In this document: positions 35,428-45,001 of the stretch, in pieces
How the letters are laid out: the number at the start of each line of letters is the position of its first letter
Position numbering within the stretch: position 1 is the stretch's first letter
NCBI GenBank assembly: GCA_026390165.1
Contig: JAPLGM010000015.1
Location: forward strand, 165,345 to 229,344
Length of the DNA stretch: 64,000 nucleotides
Reading direction: 5' to 3'
DNA from: Campylobacterales bacterium
GTDB taxonomy: Bacteria; Campylobacterota; Campylobacteria; Campylobacterales; Sulfurimonadaceae
Translations under genes and position numbers: made by a program
The notes under the pieces: generated by a model
The model's input: the letters and a program-made list of their open reading frames with translations, nothing else
The model's database searches: none
What the model was told of the DNA's origin: nothing

Positions 35428-37555
35428 CATTTTAATTTTTACAGTGGTGAGTGTTGCTGCATTGATGGGCGGTGAACGCGTAGAGTTTATCGGATCTACT
35501 ATGGATGCCAATGGCTCTCTTATTCAAGCAAACACCTCTCCTGTTATTCTCTATCAAGATCAGATTTTAAGTGCCAATAAACTGATGTATGACCAGAATA
35601 CGAGTGTGGTGGAAGCCTTTGGAGATGTGAATATTTTCAAAGCAGGACAGTACCATGTATTAAGCGATTATACGTGGCTTAATATGAACTTAAATACCCG
35701 CTATTCTAAACCCTATTATATGATTGATCATAACACGGGTGCATGGATGAGCAGTGACGAAGCAAGTGGATGCGAAAGTAAAATCGATTTGGCAGACGGA
35801 ATCCTCTCCGGATGTAATTCCACTGATCCCCTTTGGAAGCTCCATTTTAGCAGCGCCAATTACGATACTGGGGCACAATGGGTTAATATCTACAATGCAC
35901 GGCTCTATATTAAAGATGTTCCCGTTATGTATTTTCCCTATTTGGGGTACCCCACCGACAACACGCGTCGCAGCGGATTGTTAATGCCGACGTTGGGACT
36001 CTCCAATGCGGAGGGGTTCCTCTATCAGCAACCGATCTATTTCGCCCCTCAAAACTCGTGGGATTTGGAATTTCGTCCTCAAATTCGTACGACACGAGGA
36101 GAGGGGGTTTATGGGGATTTGAGATTTGTAGACTCTCCCCATTCGAAAGGGTCTATACGGTTAGGGTATTTTCAAGAGCAAAAAGAGTATGCAGCCCAAT
36201 ATGATTTGGTGCACGCTAAGCATTATGGATATAACGCAACCTATACCCACACCGATGTTCTCAAAGATTGGTTTGGAGTTAATCTTAGTGGCGAGTCAGG
36301 ATTATATCTCAACGCCAGCCGAATGTCGGATGTCGATTATCTCAATCTTCAGCATGGTAACCAAATCAATAGTGTTACGGCAAATCAAGTCGTCTCACGT
36401 CTCAATAGTTATTATAGCAGTGAAGATAATTATTTTGGTGCTTATATCAAATATTACCAATACCTTAATCAAAGTTCGAATGCCCAAACGATCCAAACGG
36501 TACCATCATTACAGTATCATCGCTATTTGGAGACGTTCTTTGGAGATCATCTACTAATAAATGGGGATGCGACGGTGAATAATTTTTATCGTAGCGAAGG
36601 AAAAGCAGCGGTACAGGGGGATGTTACCATTCCCCTGACGTTGCAAACCTCCCTCTTTAATGATTATCTCGATGTGAGCTATGGAGCCAATGGTTCCCTG
36701 CGAATGATTGGATTTTACGGTAATGAACAGCCTAATGAAACAGGGAGTATCTACGATAAGGGGACGTACGGACAACTGGATCATACGTTTAAAATGGGTT
36801 CAACCTTGATTCATCCCTACGAAACAATGACCCATATTATGAATCCAGAGGTGAGTTACACCTATGCAGGAAGTCGTTTGTATAATGGCTATTACGAAAC
36901 GTATCACAGCTCTTGCAGTGTCGGAAGTACAGACCCCGTGTGTCAATATTACACCTTAAATGAGCCTAAAGATAATGTGGCTTTAGCTCTTAACAATTAT
37001 CTTTTTGAAAATGGAAAACAACGCTTTGTGGATCGATTGTCTCAAAATTTTGCTCATGACAAAGCAGGGACCGCTTACGGTGAGCTTCAAAATGAGTTGG
37101 AGTGGCAAGTATCGAGCGCCGTTTCTTTGTACAATCAGACGGCGTACAATCATGATCGTAATATTATTTCAAAAGAACAAAATACAGTGCGCTATAATGG
37201 TGAGACGATAAGTGGGAGCATCAGTCATTATTACACGGATACTCTTTTGAACACTGTTCCCGTGTATGCATCATATTGGACAGCAGATATGGGATATCGA
37301 CCCAACCGTTATTACCGATTTTTTGGTCAGATAGCGTATGATTATCATGCAGATATACTCAAACGGGGTGAAGTTGGATTTTTGTACACACAGAGGTGTT
37401 TTGATTTTGGTTTAAGGTTTGTCCAAAATATCCGTCCGATTTTAACCAATGTGGTGGGGAGCGATTCGGTCAATGATTCGTATCTTTTTATCACCGTTAA
37501 TTTAAAACCGCTGGGCGGATCTGTATTTAATTACAAACTTACCACGGGTCAATGA
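35420..37555 (+). CDS. lptD: LPS-assembly outer membrane protein LptD
   Basis: LptD is the outer-membrane barrel that inserts lipopolysaccharide in the outer leaflet. A short signal peptide (about 1-17) leads to an OstA-like N-domain (residues about 20-110, LSANKLMYDQNTSVVEAFGDV), then the LptD barrel domain, with conserved VPVMYFPYLGYPTDNTRRSGLLMPTLG. Cysteines are few (Cys in ASGCES and SGCNS), so the disulfide pattern differs from E. coli. Length 711 is shorter than the enterobacterial protein, normal for Campylobacterota. It lies between the RDD and MCE genes. Confidence 0.9.
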   Translation: MRNILIFTVVSVAALMGGERVEFIGSTMDANGSLIQANTSPVILYQDQILSANKLMYDQNTSVVEAFGDVNIFKAGQYHVLSDYTWLNMNLNTRYSKPYYMIDHNTGAWMSSDEASGCESKIDLADGILSGCNSTDPLWKLHFSSANYDTGAQWVNIYNARLYIKDVPVMYFPYLGYPTDNTRRSGLLMPTLGLSNAEGFLYQQPIYFAPQNSWDLEFRPQIRTTRGEGVYGDLRFVDSPHSKGSIRLGYFQEQKEYAAQYDLVHAKHYGYNATYTHTDVLKDWFGVNLSGESGLYLNASRMSDVDYLNLQHGNQINSVTANQVVSRLNSYYSSEDNYFGAYIKYYQYLNQSSNAQTIQTVPSLQYHRYLETFFGDHLLINGDATVNNFYRSEGKAAVQGDVTIPLTLQTSLFNDYLDVSYGANGSLRMIGFYGNEQPNETGSIYDKGTYGQLDHTFKMGSTLIHPYETMTHIMNPEVSYTYAGSRLYNGYYETYHSSCSVGSTDPVCQYYTLNEPKDNVALALNNYLFENGKQRFVDRLSQNFAHDKAGTAYGELQNELEWQVSSAVSLYNQTAYNHDRNIISKEQNTVRYNGETISGSISHYYTDTLLNTVPVYASYWTADMGYRPNRYYRFFGQIAYDYHADILKRGEVGFLYTQRCFDFGLRFVQNIRPILTNVVGSDSVNDSYLFITVNLKPLGGSVFNYKLTTGQ

Positions 37556-37562
37556 GGGAAAA

Positions 37563-38960
37563 ATGAAATTAGAAGCTAAAATCGGATTATTTGTTGTTGT
37601 GATACTGGGAGCTTTACTTTTCTTATCCACGCAAGTGACATCCATTGGAAAATGGGGTCAAAAAGGGTATCCAATTGAGGCGTATGTTGATGATGCTTCG
37701 GGCGTGGAGAAGCTTACTCATGTCTCTATGAGCGGTGTAGAGATTGGTGAAGTGGATAGTATTATGATTGAGGGGAAGAAAGTACGCTTGGCATTGAAAA
37801 TTAACGAAGGGGTTAAGATTCCCGATGACTCGTTGGTTATTGTTGCGCAAGAGTCACTTTTAGGATCAAAAGTTATTAATATCGTCGCGGGGGATTCTAC
37901 CTCATATCTCACAGCTGGTGGTGTATTAATACAGTCCAAGCGATACTCATCTTTTGACCAAACGAGTGATGCTATTAATAATGCTGCTAAAGAGATGGAG
38001 CTATTGATGCACGATTTTCGCTCCACCATGGATGATGAACATAGAGCCGCTATTCAAGAAGCGATTATGGCATTTCGCAATGTTGGGGTCAATATGAACG
38101 GCATGATCGTGGATAACCGGGATGACTTGCATACGGCAATCAGTAATTTTAGAACGATGTCTGCTGGTTTTGCACAGACGGCAAATATTGTCAATAAAGA
38201 TCTCCCTGCCATTATGGAACGAATGAATTCTTTGAGCGTTCGTATGGATAATATTAGCGGTGCTTTAGAACATAAACTTCCCGAAGCAGTTGATAAATTT
38301 GTTAAAATTGAAGATAATGTTAGTAGTATGTTGAGTGAAAATCGTGCCTCTTTGAAAACCACATTGGACTCAGCGAGTGGATTCTTCAAAAGTGGCGACA
38401 ATGCGTTTGATCGTGTTGACACTCTCCTTAGTAGCTTTACGACCAGTGAACTGCAAGTGGCAATGCATACGGATGCTATGATGCGTGACGGGTATGGAAA
38501 AATTTACCTCGGTGCAACCTACTTGCCTAATCCGGAAACGTATTATATGTTTGATTTAGTCAGCACCGATGATTATTCAGCGAATGCACCAGTACCAGCA
38601 CCTCATGTTAATGGAAAAAAGTATTATTCTTTGCAATACGGGAAACGTTTTGAGAATACCTTATTACGTTTTGGTGCGATTGAGTCGACTGGAGGAATTG
38701 GTATTGATTATTTTATGAATCATGACAAACTAAAGTTTTCGGGAGAAGCGTTTGACTGGAATGCACTCAATGATGTACGGGGAACCAGTCCCCATCTTAA
38801 AGCACAAGTGCGGTATCAAATGCTCAAACATTTGGAATTGTACGGCGGGTGGGATAATTTTCTCAATCCACAGTCTCAAAATGTCTTTATGGGTCTAGGG
38901 CTTCGCTTTATCGATAATGACATTAAGTATCTATCGGGTGTGTCATCGTTTGCAAAATAA
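37563..38960 (+). CDS. MCE (MlaD-like) protein with a beta-rich C-terminal domain
   Basis: The 465-residue protein has an N-terminal membrane anchor (7-24), an MCE domain (about 35-125; VSMSGVEIGEVDSI, VAQESLLGSKVINI), a long helical part (130-300) and a beta-rich C-terminal part (about 305-465) with alternating aromatic strands (YGKIYLGATYLPNPETYYMF, LELYGGWDNFL, NVFMGLGLRF). MCE proteins carry phospholipids between membranes; the C-terminal part may be a barrel or outer-membrane docking domain, letting one chain span the periplasm. It follows lptD by 7 bases, consistent with envelope lipid traffic. Confidence 0.8.
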   Translation: MKLEAKIGLFVVVILGALLFLSTQVTSIGKWGQKGYPIEAYVDDASGVEKLTHVSMSGVEIGEVDSIMIEGKKVRLALKINEGVKIPDDSLVIVAQESLLGSKVINIVAGDSTSYLTAGGVLIQSKRYSSFDQTSDAINNAAKEMELLMHDFRSTMDDEHRAAIQEAIMAFRNVGVNMNGMIVDNRDDLHTAISNFRTMSAGFAQTANIVNKDLPAIMERMNSLSVRMDNISGALEHKLPEAVDKFVKIEDNVSSMLSENRASLKTTLDSASGFFKSGDNAFDRVDTLLSSFTTSELQVAMHTDAMMRDGYGKIYLGATYLPNPETYYMFDLVSTDDYSANAPVPAPHVNGKKYYSLQYGKRFENTLLRFGAIESTGGIGIDYFMNHDKLKFSGEAFDWNALNDVRGTSPHLKAQVRYQMLKHLELYGGWDNFLNPQSQNVFMGLGLRFIDNDIKYLSGVSSFAK

Positions 38961-38986
38961 ACGGTTAAAATAATATAAGGAAATAC

Positions 38987-41164
38987 ATGAAATACGATGT
39001 TACATTAGCATTAGCAAACAAAGAAGAGTCTTACTCATTGAATCACGTAGCGGCACAAGCCAATGGAGCTGTATGGCTCAAATCAGGCGATACCGTTATT
39101 TTGGCGACTGTTGTTGTGGATGAGACTGATTTTGTCGATGAAGATTTTCTTCCATTGACCGTACAGTATCTTGAAAAAAGTTACGCAGCAGGGAAATTCC
39201 CCGGCGGATTTATCAAACGGGAAACGAAACCGAGTGATTTTGAGGCATTAACCTCTCGTATCGTGGATCGTTCATTACGTCCTCTTTTTCCGAAAGGGTT
39301 TGCTAATCCAATTCAAATTTCGATTTTGGTGCTAAGTAGTGACAGTGAATCGGACTTACAAGTGTTGGCCCTCAATGCCGCTTCTGCTGCACTTTATGTC
39401 TCAGATATTGATATTTTCACTTCGGTGAGTGCGGTACGTGTGGCGAAAGTGGAGGGGGAGATCGTTCTTAACCCAACCCTTTCTCAGCTAGGCGAGAGCA
39501 CCCTTGATTTGTATCTCGCGGGGAGCCGTGAGGATATGCTGATGATCGAGATGCAAGCATATGGAAGTGATGAAATTCAGATGATGGAGATGGGATTGGC
39601 GGATCCATTTATGGATTCAGTGATATCTCAGCCGATGATGAGCTTGCGTCAAAGTAATGCGATGTCGGAAGATGAACTTATTAAGGTGTTAGCTCAGGCA
39701 CAAGAGGAACTTAAACGTGCCAATACAGCATACGAGTCAGCTTTCAAACCTCATGCGAAGTTTGCATTTGAATTAAAATACGTTGTGAGTGAAATCGACA
39801 CGGCAATGGTTGAGTATGTGCGTGCGCATCACACCGACGATTTGAAACGCGGCATCCAACAAATGGCAAAAACAGAACGCTCTAAAGCACTTCGCACTAT
39901 CCGTAAAAGTATTATGGTTGAAAAGCCCGAATGGAATGAACATGAACTGAAAAAAGCAATTGAACAGGTCAAGCGTTCAATGGTAAGAGCGCAGATTTTG
40001 GATGAAAAAGTACGTGCCGATGGGCGTCAACTTACACAAGTACGTCCAATTTCGATTGAGACGAATGTATTACCAAGTGCTCATGCCTCAGCGCTCTTTA
40101 CCCGTGGTCAAACGCAAGCACTTGTTGTATTGACATTAGGGGGTTCAAAAGATGCCCAAATGTACGAAAATCTTACCGATAGCGGTACCCAAAATGAAGC
40201 CTTTATGGTCCATTACAACTTTCCAGGATTTAGTGTTGGAGAACCATCCCCCATTGGGGCACCACGTCGAAGAGAGTTGGGTCACGGAAATCTTGCCAAA
40301 CGTGCGCTAGAGGGGGCGACGGTTCGTAATGGTCAAACGATTCGTCTTGTTTCTGAAATTTTAGAATCAAACGGCTCCTCCTCTATGGCAACCATTTGTG
40401 GTGGTTATATGGCGCTTCGTGCAGGTGACATAGAAGTATGCGACCCTATTGCTGGGGTAGCTATGGGGATGATTCAAGAGGGAAATCGTCATGCGATCTT
40501 GACGGATATTATGGGATTAGAAGATCACGATGGTGATTTGGATTTCAAAGTAGCAGGAACCAAACAGGGGATTACCGCCATGCAAATGGATATCAAGCTC
40601 GGCGGTATTCATTTGGATATTTTGAAAGAAGCGCTCTATCAAGCCAAAGATGCCCGTGCCCACATTATCGATATTATGGTTGCATCGGAGGAGCATATTG
40701 AACTTAATGAAGGGACGTTGCCAAGTACCGATTTGTTCCATATTGATCCGAGTTTTATCGGCGATATTATCGGTCAAGCGGGTAAAACGATCCGTGAAAT
40801 TATTGAGAAATTCGATGTCGCCATTGATATTGACAAGAAAAAAGGGTCGGTTAAACTTACGGGTAAAAATCGTGAGGGACTCAAAGGGGCGCGTGATCAT
40901 ATTGAGGGGATTGTAAGCGGTGCAGAATCGACTCCCAAAGTTGAGTACAAAGTAGGCGATGTCGTCAATGGAAAAGTGAAAAAAATCGTTGACTTTGGGG
41001 CATTTATAGAGCTTCCAGGGGGGATTGACGGATTGATCCATATTTCTAAACTCTCCGATGGACATATCAGTCGCGTGAGTGATGTGATCAGCGAAGGGGA
41101 TGATATCAAAGTAGAGATTGTCGAATTCAAAGGAAATAAAATCGGATTGGCTCGCTCTAAGTAA
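38987..41164 (+). CDS. pnp: Polyribonucleotide nucleotidyltransferase (PNPase)
   Basis: PNPase degrades RNA 3' to 5' by phosphorolysis in the RNA degradosome. Two RNase PH-like domains are visible (first: FVDEDFLPLTVQYLEKSYAAGKFPGGF and RPLFPKGF; second: VLPSAHASALFTRGQTQALV, DLDFKVAGTKQGITAMQMD), then a KH domain (IDPSFIGDIIGQAGKTIREI) and an S1 domain (GDVVNGKVKKIVDFGAFIELPGG). All domains are present at 725 residues. It follows the MCE gene by 26 bases. Confidence 0.97.
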   Translation: MKYDVTLALANKEESYSLNHVAAQANGAVWLKSGDTVILATVVVDETDFVDEDFLPLTVQYLEKSYAAGKFPGGFIKRETKPSDFEALTSRIVDRSLRPLFPKGFANPIQISILVLSSDSESDLQVLALNAASAALYVSDIDIFTSVSAVRVAKVEGEIVLNPTLSQLGESTLDLYLAGSREDMLMIEMQAYGSDEIQMMEMGLADPFMDSVISQPMMSLRQSNAMSEDELIKVLAQAQEELKRANTAYESAFKPHAKFAFELKYVVSEIDTAMVEYVRAHHTDDLKRGIQQMAKTERSKALRTIRKSIMVEKPEWNEHELKKAIEQVKRSMVRAQILDEKVRADGRQLTQVRPISIETNVLPSAHASALFTRGQTQALVVLTLGGSKDAQMYENLTDSGTQNEAFMVHYNFPGFSVGEPSPIGAPRRRELGHGNLAKRALEGATVRNGQTIRLVSEILESNGSSSMATICGGYMALRAGDIEVCDPIAGVAMGMIQEGNRHAILTDIMGLEDHDGDLDFKVAGTKQGITAMQMDIKLGGIHLDILKEALYQAKDARAHIIDIMVASEEHIELNEGTLPSTDLFHIDPSFIGDIIGQAGKTIREIIEKFDVAIDIDKKKGSVKLTGKNREGLKGARDHIEGIVSGAESTPKVEYKVGDVVNGKVKKIVDFGAFIELPGGIDGLIHISKLSDGHISRVSDVISEGDDIKVEIVEFKGNKIGLARSK

Positions 41165-41183
41165 GTTTTTAGCTGAGAGCCAC

Positions 41184-41189
41184 TATAAT
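41184..41189 (+). promoter_or_regulatory. -10 box upstream of atpE
   Basis: CACTATAATG contains TATAAT, 69 bases before the atpE start, giving this gene its own promoter inside the pnp-atpE gap. No clear -35 is seen. Confidence 0.5.
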
Positions 41190-41257
41190 GCCGTTCACAA
41201 AGTGATAAGTAGGGACACTATCCGAACAGACTTTGATTTTAATGACGGAGATTACTT

Positions 41258-41623
41258 ATGAAAAAAGTTATTTTTCTTATGCTCGCTCTTGTAGCTGCAG
41301 CATTCGGTGCAGACGAAGTAGTAGCGGTTGTTGATGCTGCAACTGTTGCCGCTCCTGCAACTGCTGATGTAGCTAACCAAATGCTTAAAGCGTACTCTAT
41401 GATCGCTGCGGGTGTTGGTCTTGGTTTAGCTGCTCTTGGTGGAGCTATCGGTATGGGTAACACTGCTGCTGCGACTATCGCTGGTACTGCACGTAACCCA
41501 GGTCTTGGTGGAAAATTGATGACAACTATGTTCATCGCTCTTGCTATGATCGAAGCGCAAGTTATCTATACATTGGTAATTGCACTTATCGCTCTTTACG
41601 CTAATCCATATTTGGTAGCGTAA
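41258..41623 (+). CDS. atpE: F-type ATP synthase c subunit with signal peptide
   Basis: The c subunit forms the rotor ring of the F0 part. Two membrane helices are joined by the polar loop ARNPG; the proton-carrying acid is Glu99 in AMIEAQVIY. At 121 residues the protein is longer than the usual 70-80: the first 20 residues are a cleavable-looking signal (MKKVIFLMLALVAAAFGADE) followed by an Ala/Val-rich linker. A cleaved c subunit is known in some bacteria including Campylobacterota. It is separated from other atp genes and followed by a terminator. Confidence 0.92.
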   Translation: MKKVIFLMLALVAAAFGADEVVAVVDAATVAAPATADVANQMLKAYSMIAAGVGLGLAALGGAIGMGNTAAATIAGTARNPGLGGKLMTTMFIALAMIEAQVIYTLVIALIALYANPYLVA

Positions 41624-41635
41624 GTTATAAACCTC

Positions 41636-41667
41636 TGATCAGCTTAGGCTGATCATTTTCTTCTTTT
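41636..41667 (+). terminator. Rho-independent terminator after atpE
   Basis: TGATCAGC pairs with GCTGATCA around a 4-base loop (TTAG), followed by TTTTCTTCTTTT. It sits 12 bases after the atpE stop and just before tRNA-Leu. Confidence 0.85.
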
Positions 41668-41671
41668 ATAT

Positions 41672-41755
41672 GCGGACGTGGTGGAATGGTAGACACGCTA
41701 CCTTGAGGTGGTAGTGCCAACAGGTGTGGGGGTTCAAATCCCCCCGTCCGCACCA
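41672..41755 (+). tRNA. tRNA-Leu (anticodon GAG)
   Basis: Acceptor stem GCGGACG pairs with CGTCCGC, followed by A and an encoded CCA. The anticodon stem CTACC/GGTAG encloses loop TTGAGGT, giving GAG. A short variable arm and the TTCAAAT T-loop complete a class II leucine tRNA. Confidence 0.95.
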
Positions 41756-41894
41756 ATTTAACTCATAATCTCTCCTTTAATATACAAACTTCCAAAGTTA
41801 TCAAACAATAATTATTCAATATAAAATATTTTAATAATGAATTTAACCTGCTTATTTTCATATCTTGAATATTGCGAAAAGCCATTCCTGAAAA

Positions 41895-41911
41895 TGATTA
41901 AATTTTAATCA
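41895..41911 (+). promoter_or_regulatory. Perfect dyad TGATTAAA-T-TTTAATCA upstream of the first amt gene
   Basis: An 8-1-8 perfect inverted repeat is centred at 41903, which is 41 bases before a -10-like TAGAAT (41944-41949). The same half-sites recur upstream of the second amt gene at 43713-43731 at the same distance (40 bases) from its -10 box. This is a strong candidate activator site for a nitrogen regulator. Confidence 0.65.
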
Positions 41912-41943
41912 CTTATTTGACTACAACATTTCCGTTTACTGTG

Positions 41944-41949
41944 TAGAAT
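41944..41949 (+). promoter_or_regulatory. -10 box of the first amt gene
   Basis: TGTGTAGAAT provides an extended -10 (TGn-TAGAAT type), 40 bases before the amt start codon. The dyads at 41895-41911 and 41951-41970 flank it. Confidence 0.45.
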
Positions 41950-41950
41950 G

Positions 41951-41970
41951 GTGGTTAAGATTTTAATCAC
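41951..41970 (+). promoter_or_regulatory. Degenerate second dyad at the amt transcription start
   Basis: GTGGTTAAGATTTTAATCAC is an imperfect inverted repeat (8 of 10 pairs) with the same right half TTTTAATCAC. It covers the expected start point and could be a second, weaker site of the same regulator. Confidence 0.45.
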
Positions 41971-41988
41971 ACATTAAAAGGGGATAAG

Positions 41989-43317
41989 ATGAAAAAGTGG
42001 CTTTTAGCATTATCGCTATTGGGCGTTTGTGCGTTTGGTGAAGATGCGGCAGTAGTGGCAGCACCTGTACTCAACTCAGGGGATACTGCATGGATGATGA
42101 TGTCAACGGCATTAGTAATGCTTATGACACCAGTAGGATTGGCGTTGTTTTACGGCGGTATGACGAGAGCGAAAAATGTTATTAATACGTATGCGATGGT
42201 TTTTGGTGCCTTTACGGTTGGATTTATCGTATGGGTTATTGCAGGATACTCATTGGCATTTGGAACAATGGATGGATCGTTGAACCAAGTGATTGGCGGT
42301 TTTGGCAATGTGATGCTTAATGGTATTACGTGGACGGATTTGACAAATGTTGAATTAGGGCAACTCTACCCTAAATATGTGTTTGTTGTATTCCAAGGAA
42401 CGTTTGCGGCCATTACCGTTGCGATTGCATCGGGTTCAGTGATTGAGCGTATGAAGTTCTCTACATGGATGGTATTTGTTGCGATTTGGGTACTGGCAGT
42501 TTATGCACCGATTACGCACATGGTATGGGGTGGCGGTTACCTTTTCAACGAAGGTGCTCTTGACTTCGCCGGTGGTACGGTTGTTCACATGAACGGTGGT
42601 TTGGCTGGTTTGGTATTGGCTCTTTTAATTGGCAAACGTGCCGGTTATCCTAAAACAGCTATGAAACCTGCAAGTGTTATTTTGACAGCGCTTGGTGCAG
42701 GATTACTTTGGTTCGGTTGGTATGGTTTTAATGGCGGATCTGCGTTTGGTGCGAACGCTATTGCTGGGGTTGCGTATTTGACCACAACGATTGCTGCATC
42801 GGTTGCAACGATTACATGGATTGCTTTAGAGTATATGGTCTTTAAGAAAGCAACATTATTGGGTGCGGCTACGGGTGCTATTGCAGGACTTGTTGCAATT
42901 ACACCAGCCGCAGGATTCGTTTTGGTTCCAGGAGCATTTATTATCGGGATTACAGGTGCAATCGTTGCCTTCTTCGGTGTGATGGTATTGAAGAAAAAAT
43001 TGGGTTACGATGACTCTTTAGATGTATTTGGTGTTCACTTTCTTGCAGGTGTTTGGGGTGCGATTGCAACCGGTATCTTCGCTGTCAATGACAAAGCGTT
43101 GTTATGGGATGGTCCTTTGAAAGAATCAGGGGATCGCATGGGACAAATCATGGTACAGCTTGAATCGGTTGCGATTGTTGGTGCATTTACCTTGATTGGA
43201 ACGGTTGTAGTGTATTATATCGCTATGGCAATTACAGGTGGATCACGTGTTACCGAAGAAGAAGAGAGCATAGGTCTTGATGAATCAGTACACGGTGAAC
43301 GTGGATTTAACCTATAA
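41989..43317 (+). CDS. amt: Ammonium transporter with signal peptide (Amt, copy 1)
   Basis: The 442-residue protein has a signal peptide (1-17) then the Amt fold of 11 helices: DTAWMMMSTALVMLMTPVGLALFYGG at the start, FGAFTVGFIVWVIAGYSLAFG, and the conserved His-containing stretches HMNGGLAGLVLAL and FGVHFLAGVWG. The order amt-glnK is the classic gene pair, in which the PII protein GlnK blocks the Amt pore when nitrogen is plentiful. The promoter carries the dyad described at 41895. glnK follows after 50 bases. Confidence 0.95.
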   Translation: MKKWLLALSLLGVCAFGEDAAVVAAPVLNSGDTAWMMMSTALVMLMTPVGLALFYGGMTRAKNVINTYAMVFGAFTVGFIVWVIAGYSLAFGTMDGSLNQVIGGFGNVMLNGITWTDLTNVELGQLYPKYVFVVFQGTFAAITVAIASGSVIERMKFSTWMVFVAIWVLAVYAPITHMVWGGGYLFNEGALDFAGGTVVHMNGGLAGLVLALLIGKRAGYPKTAMKPASVILTALGAGLLWFGWYGFNGGSAFGANAIAGVAYLTTTIAASVATITWIALEYMVFKKATLLGAATGAIAGLVAITPAAGFVLVPGAFIIGITGAIVAFFGVMVLKKKLGYDDSLDVFGVHFLAGVWGAIATGIFAVNDKALLWDGPLKESGDRMGQIMVQLESVAIVGAFTLIGTVVVYYIAMAITGGSRVTEEEESIGLDESVHGERGFNL

Positions 43318-43364
43318 GTTGTGTGGCGTGCCACACTTTTGTAAAGAATCTAACTAAAGGATAA

Positions 43365-43706
<342 letters not shown>

Positions 43707-43712
43707 CCTTTA

Positions 43713-43731
43713 CTGATTAAAATTTAATCAG
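43713..43731 (+). promoter_or_regulatory. Perfect dyad CTGATTAAA-A-TTTAATCAG: operator of the second amt gene and/or glnK terminator
   Basis: This 9-1-9 inverted repeat contains the same TGATTAAA-N-TTTAATCA core as 41895-41911. Its centre (43722) is 40 bases before TATAAT (43762-43767) of the second amt gene. A pyrimidine-rich GTTTCTCTTCTT follows, so it could also end the amt-glnK transcript. Confidence 0.65.
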
Positions 43732-43761
43732 TTTCTCTTCTTAAATCCTCACGATTGGCCT

Positions 43762-43767
43762 TATAAT
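43762..43767 (+). promoter_or_regulatory. -10 box of the second amt gene
   Basis: CCTTATAATGC contains a perfect TATAAT, 32 bases before the start codon at 43799, showing that the second amt gene has its own promoter downstream of the dyad. Confidence 0.6.
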
Positions 43768-43798
43768 GCACACCTTTATTTAAAATCAAAGGTGTTGC

Positions 43799-44977
43799 AT
43801 GGATACGGCCTACGTTATTGATACCCTCTTTACCCTTTTCTCTATTACTCTCATTATTCTAATGGTTCCTGGTTTCGCGATGCTTGAAGCAGGTTTGGTT
43901 CGGACGAAAAACGTCTCCAGTGTTTTGACCGTCAACGTTATGATTTACGCTGTTGCGTCGATGGCGTTTATTCTAGTCGGCTATACCCTTGCATTTGGTG
44001 AATTACAAAGTGCTACGATGAGCAAATGGGCATTTTTTATGTTCCAGATGGCATTTGTCGGAAAGGCAATCAATATTATGAGCGGTGGGGTTGGAGAGCG
44101 GGCGAAACTCTTTCCACTCACCCTTTTTACGATTGTTATGGGAGCATTTATCTATCCTACTGCGGTGAATATCAGCTGGGGAAGTGATTGGATAAAAGAT
44201 ACTCTATTCGATTTGAATATGGTCGATTTAGCAGGCTCTACGGTAATCCATTCGACGGGGGGGTGGGCGTTGCTTGCGGCCATTTTAGTTATTGGAGCGC
44301 GTAAAGGGCGTTACGTAGGGAACAGTATGCGTGTTATCCCTGCCTCAAATATTCCTCTTGTTGTATTGGGTGCCATGTTATTGTGGATTGGTTGGTTTGG
44401 ATTCAACGGCGGTTCTGTTGGGGGTATTTCGACCAAAGAGCTAGCAGATAGTGTTGCTTTGACGATTTTTAATACAAATGTAGCAGGTCTTGCAGGGGCA
44501 ATTATTGCAGGGATTATTATTTACGTCCGATACAAGCTTTTTGATATTACGATGATTCTCAATGGTGCTCTTGGAGGATTGGTTGCAATCACGGCTGGGG
44601 CACATTTATTTACCCTTTATGATGCACTTATAGTGGGAACAATTGGGGGCGCTTTGGTTGTTTTTGCTGTTCCACTTTTCGATAAAGTCCGCCTCGATGA
44701 TCCTGTCGGAGCCTTATCGGTTCACCTCGTTAATGGTATTTGGGGGACGCTTGCGGTAGGAATTTTCGCGAGTGATGCAGCGAAGAATATTACATTTCTT
44801 AATCAGCTTAAAGGGGTAGTTGAAATTGGTGTTTTTGTTTTCATCGTCTCATACACGGTTATTTATATGATCAATAAACTCTTCCCTTTCCGTGCTACGG
44901 ATGAAGAGCAAGTTCAAGGATTGGATGTCAGCGAATGCGGATTGGAAGCCTATCCTGAATTTAAACGGGCGATATAA
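43799..44977 (+). CDS. amt: Ammonium transporter (Amt, copy 2)
   Basis: The 392-residue Amt protein has no signal peptide and begins MDTAYVIDTLFTLFSITLI, followed by VPGFAMLEAGLVRTKNVSSVL, the Trp/Phe pore region, the first His in VIHSTGGWALLAA, FGFNGGSVGG and the second His in LSVHLVNGIWGTLAVG. It differs strongly from copy 1 (other N-terminus, shorter end), so the two are old paralogues, not a recent duplication. It is followed by a hairpin shared with the convergent DUF475 gene. Confidence 0.93.
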   Translation: MDTAYVIDTLFTLFSITLIILMVPGFAMLEAGLVRTKNVSSVLTVNVMIYAVASMAFILVGYTLAFGELQSATMSKWAFFMFQMAFVGKAINIMSGGVGERAKLFPLTLFTIVMGAFIYPTAVNISWGSDWIKDTLFDLNMVDLAGSTVIHSTGGWALLAAILVIGARKGRYVGNSMRVIPASNIPLVVLGAMLLWIGWFGFNGGSVGGISTKELADSVALTIFNTNVAGLAGAIIAGIIIYVRYKLFDITMILNGALGGLVAITAGAHLFTLYDALIVGTIGGALVVFAVPLFDKVRLDDPVGALSVHLVNGIWGTLAVGIFASDAAKNITFLNQLKGVVEIGVFVFIVSYTVIYMINKLFPFRATDEEQVQGLDVSECGLEAYPEFKRAI

Positions 44978-44982
44978 TAAAG

Positions 44983-45001
44983 GTAGAGAGAAACTCTCTA
45001 C
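44983..45001. terminator. Bidirectional hairpin between convergent genes
   Basis: GTAGAGAG pairs with CTCTCTAC around AAA, partly covering the stop codon of the minus-strand DUF475 gene. It lies 5 bases after the amt stop and would end transcripts from both sides. Confidence 0.6.

Noticed and set aside
41895..41970. Sigma-54 promoter for amt
   Set aside because: No TGGC-N8-TGC pair lies at a suitable distance; the -10-like box and dyads suggest a sigma-70-type activated promoter.
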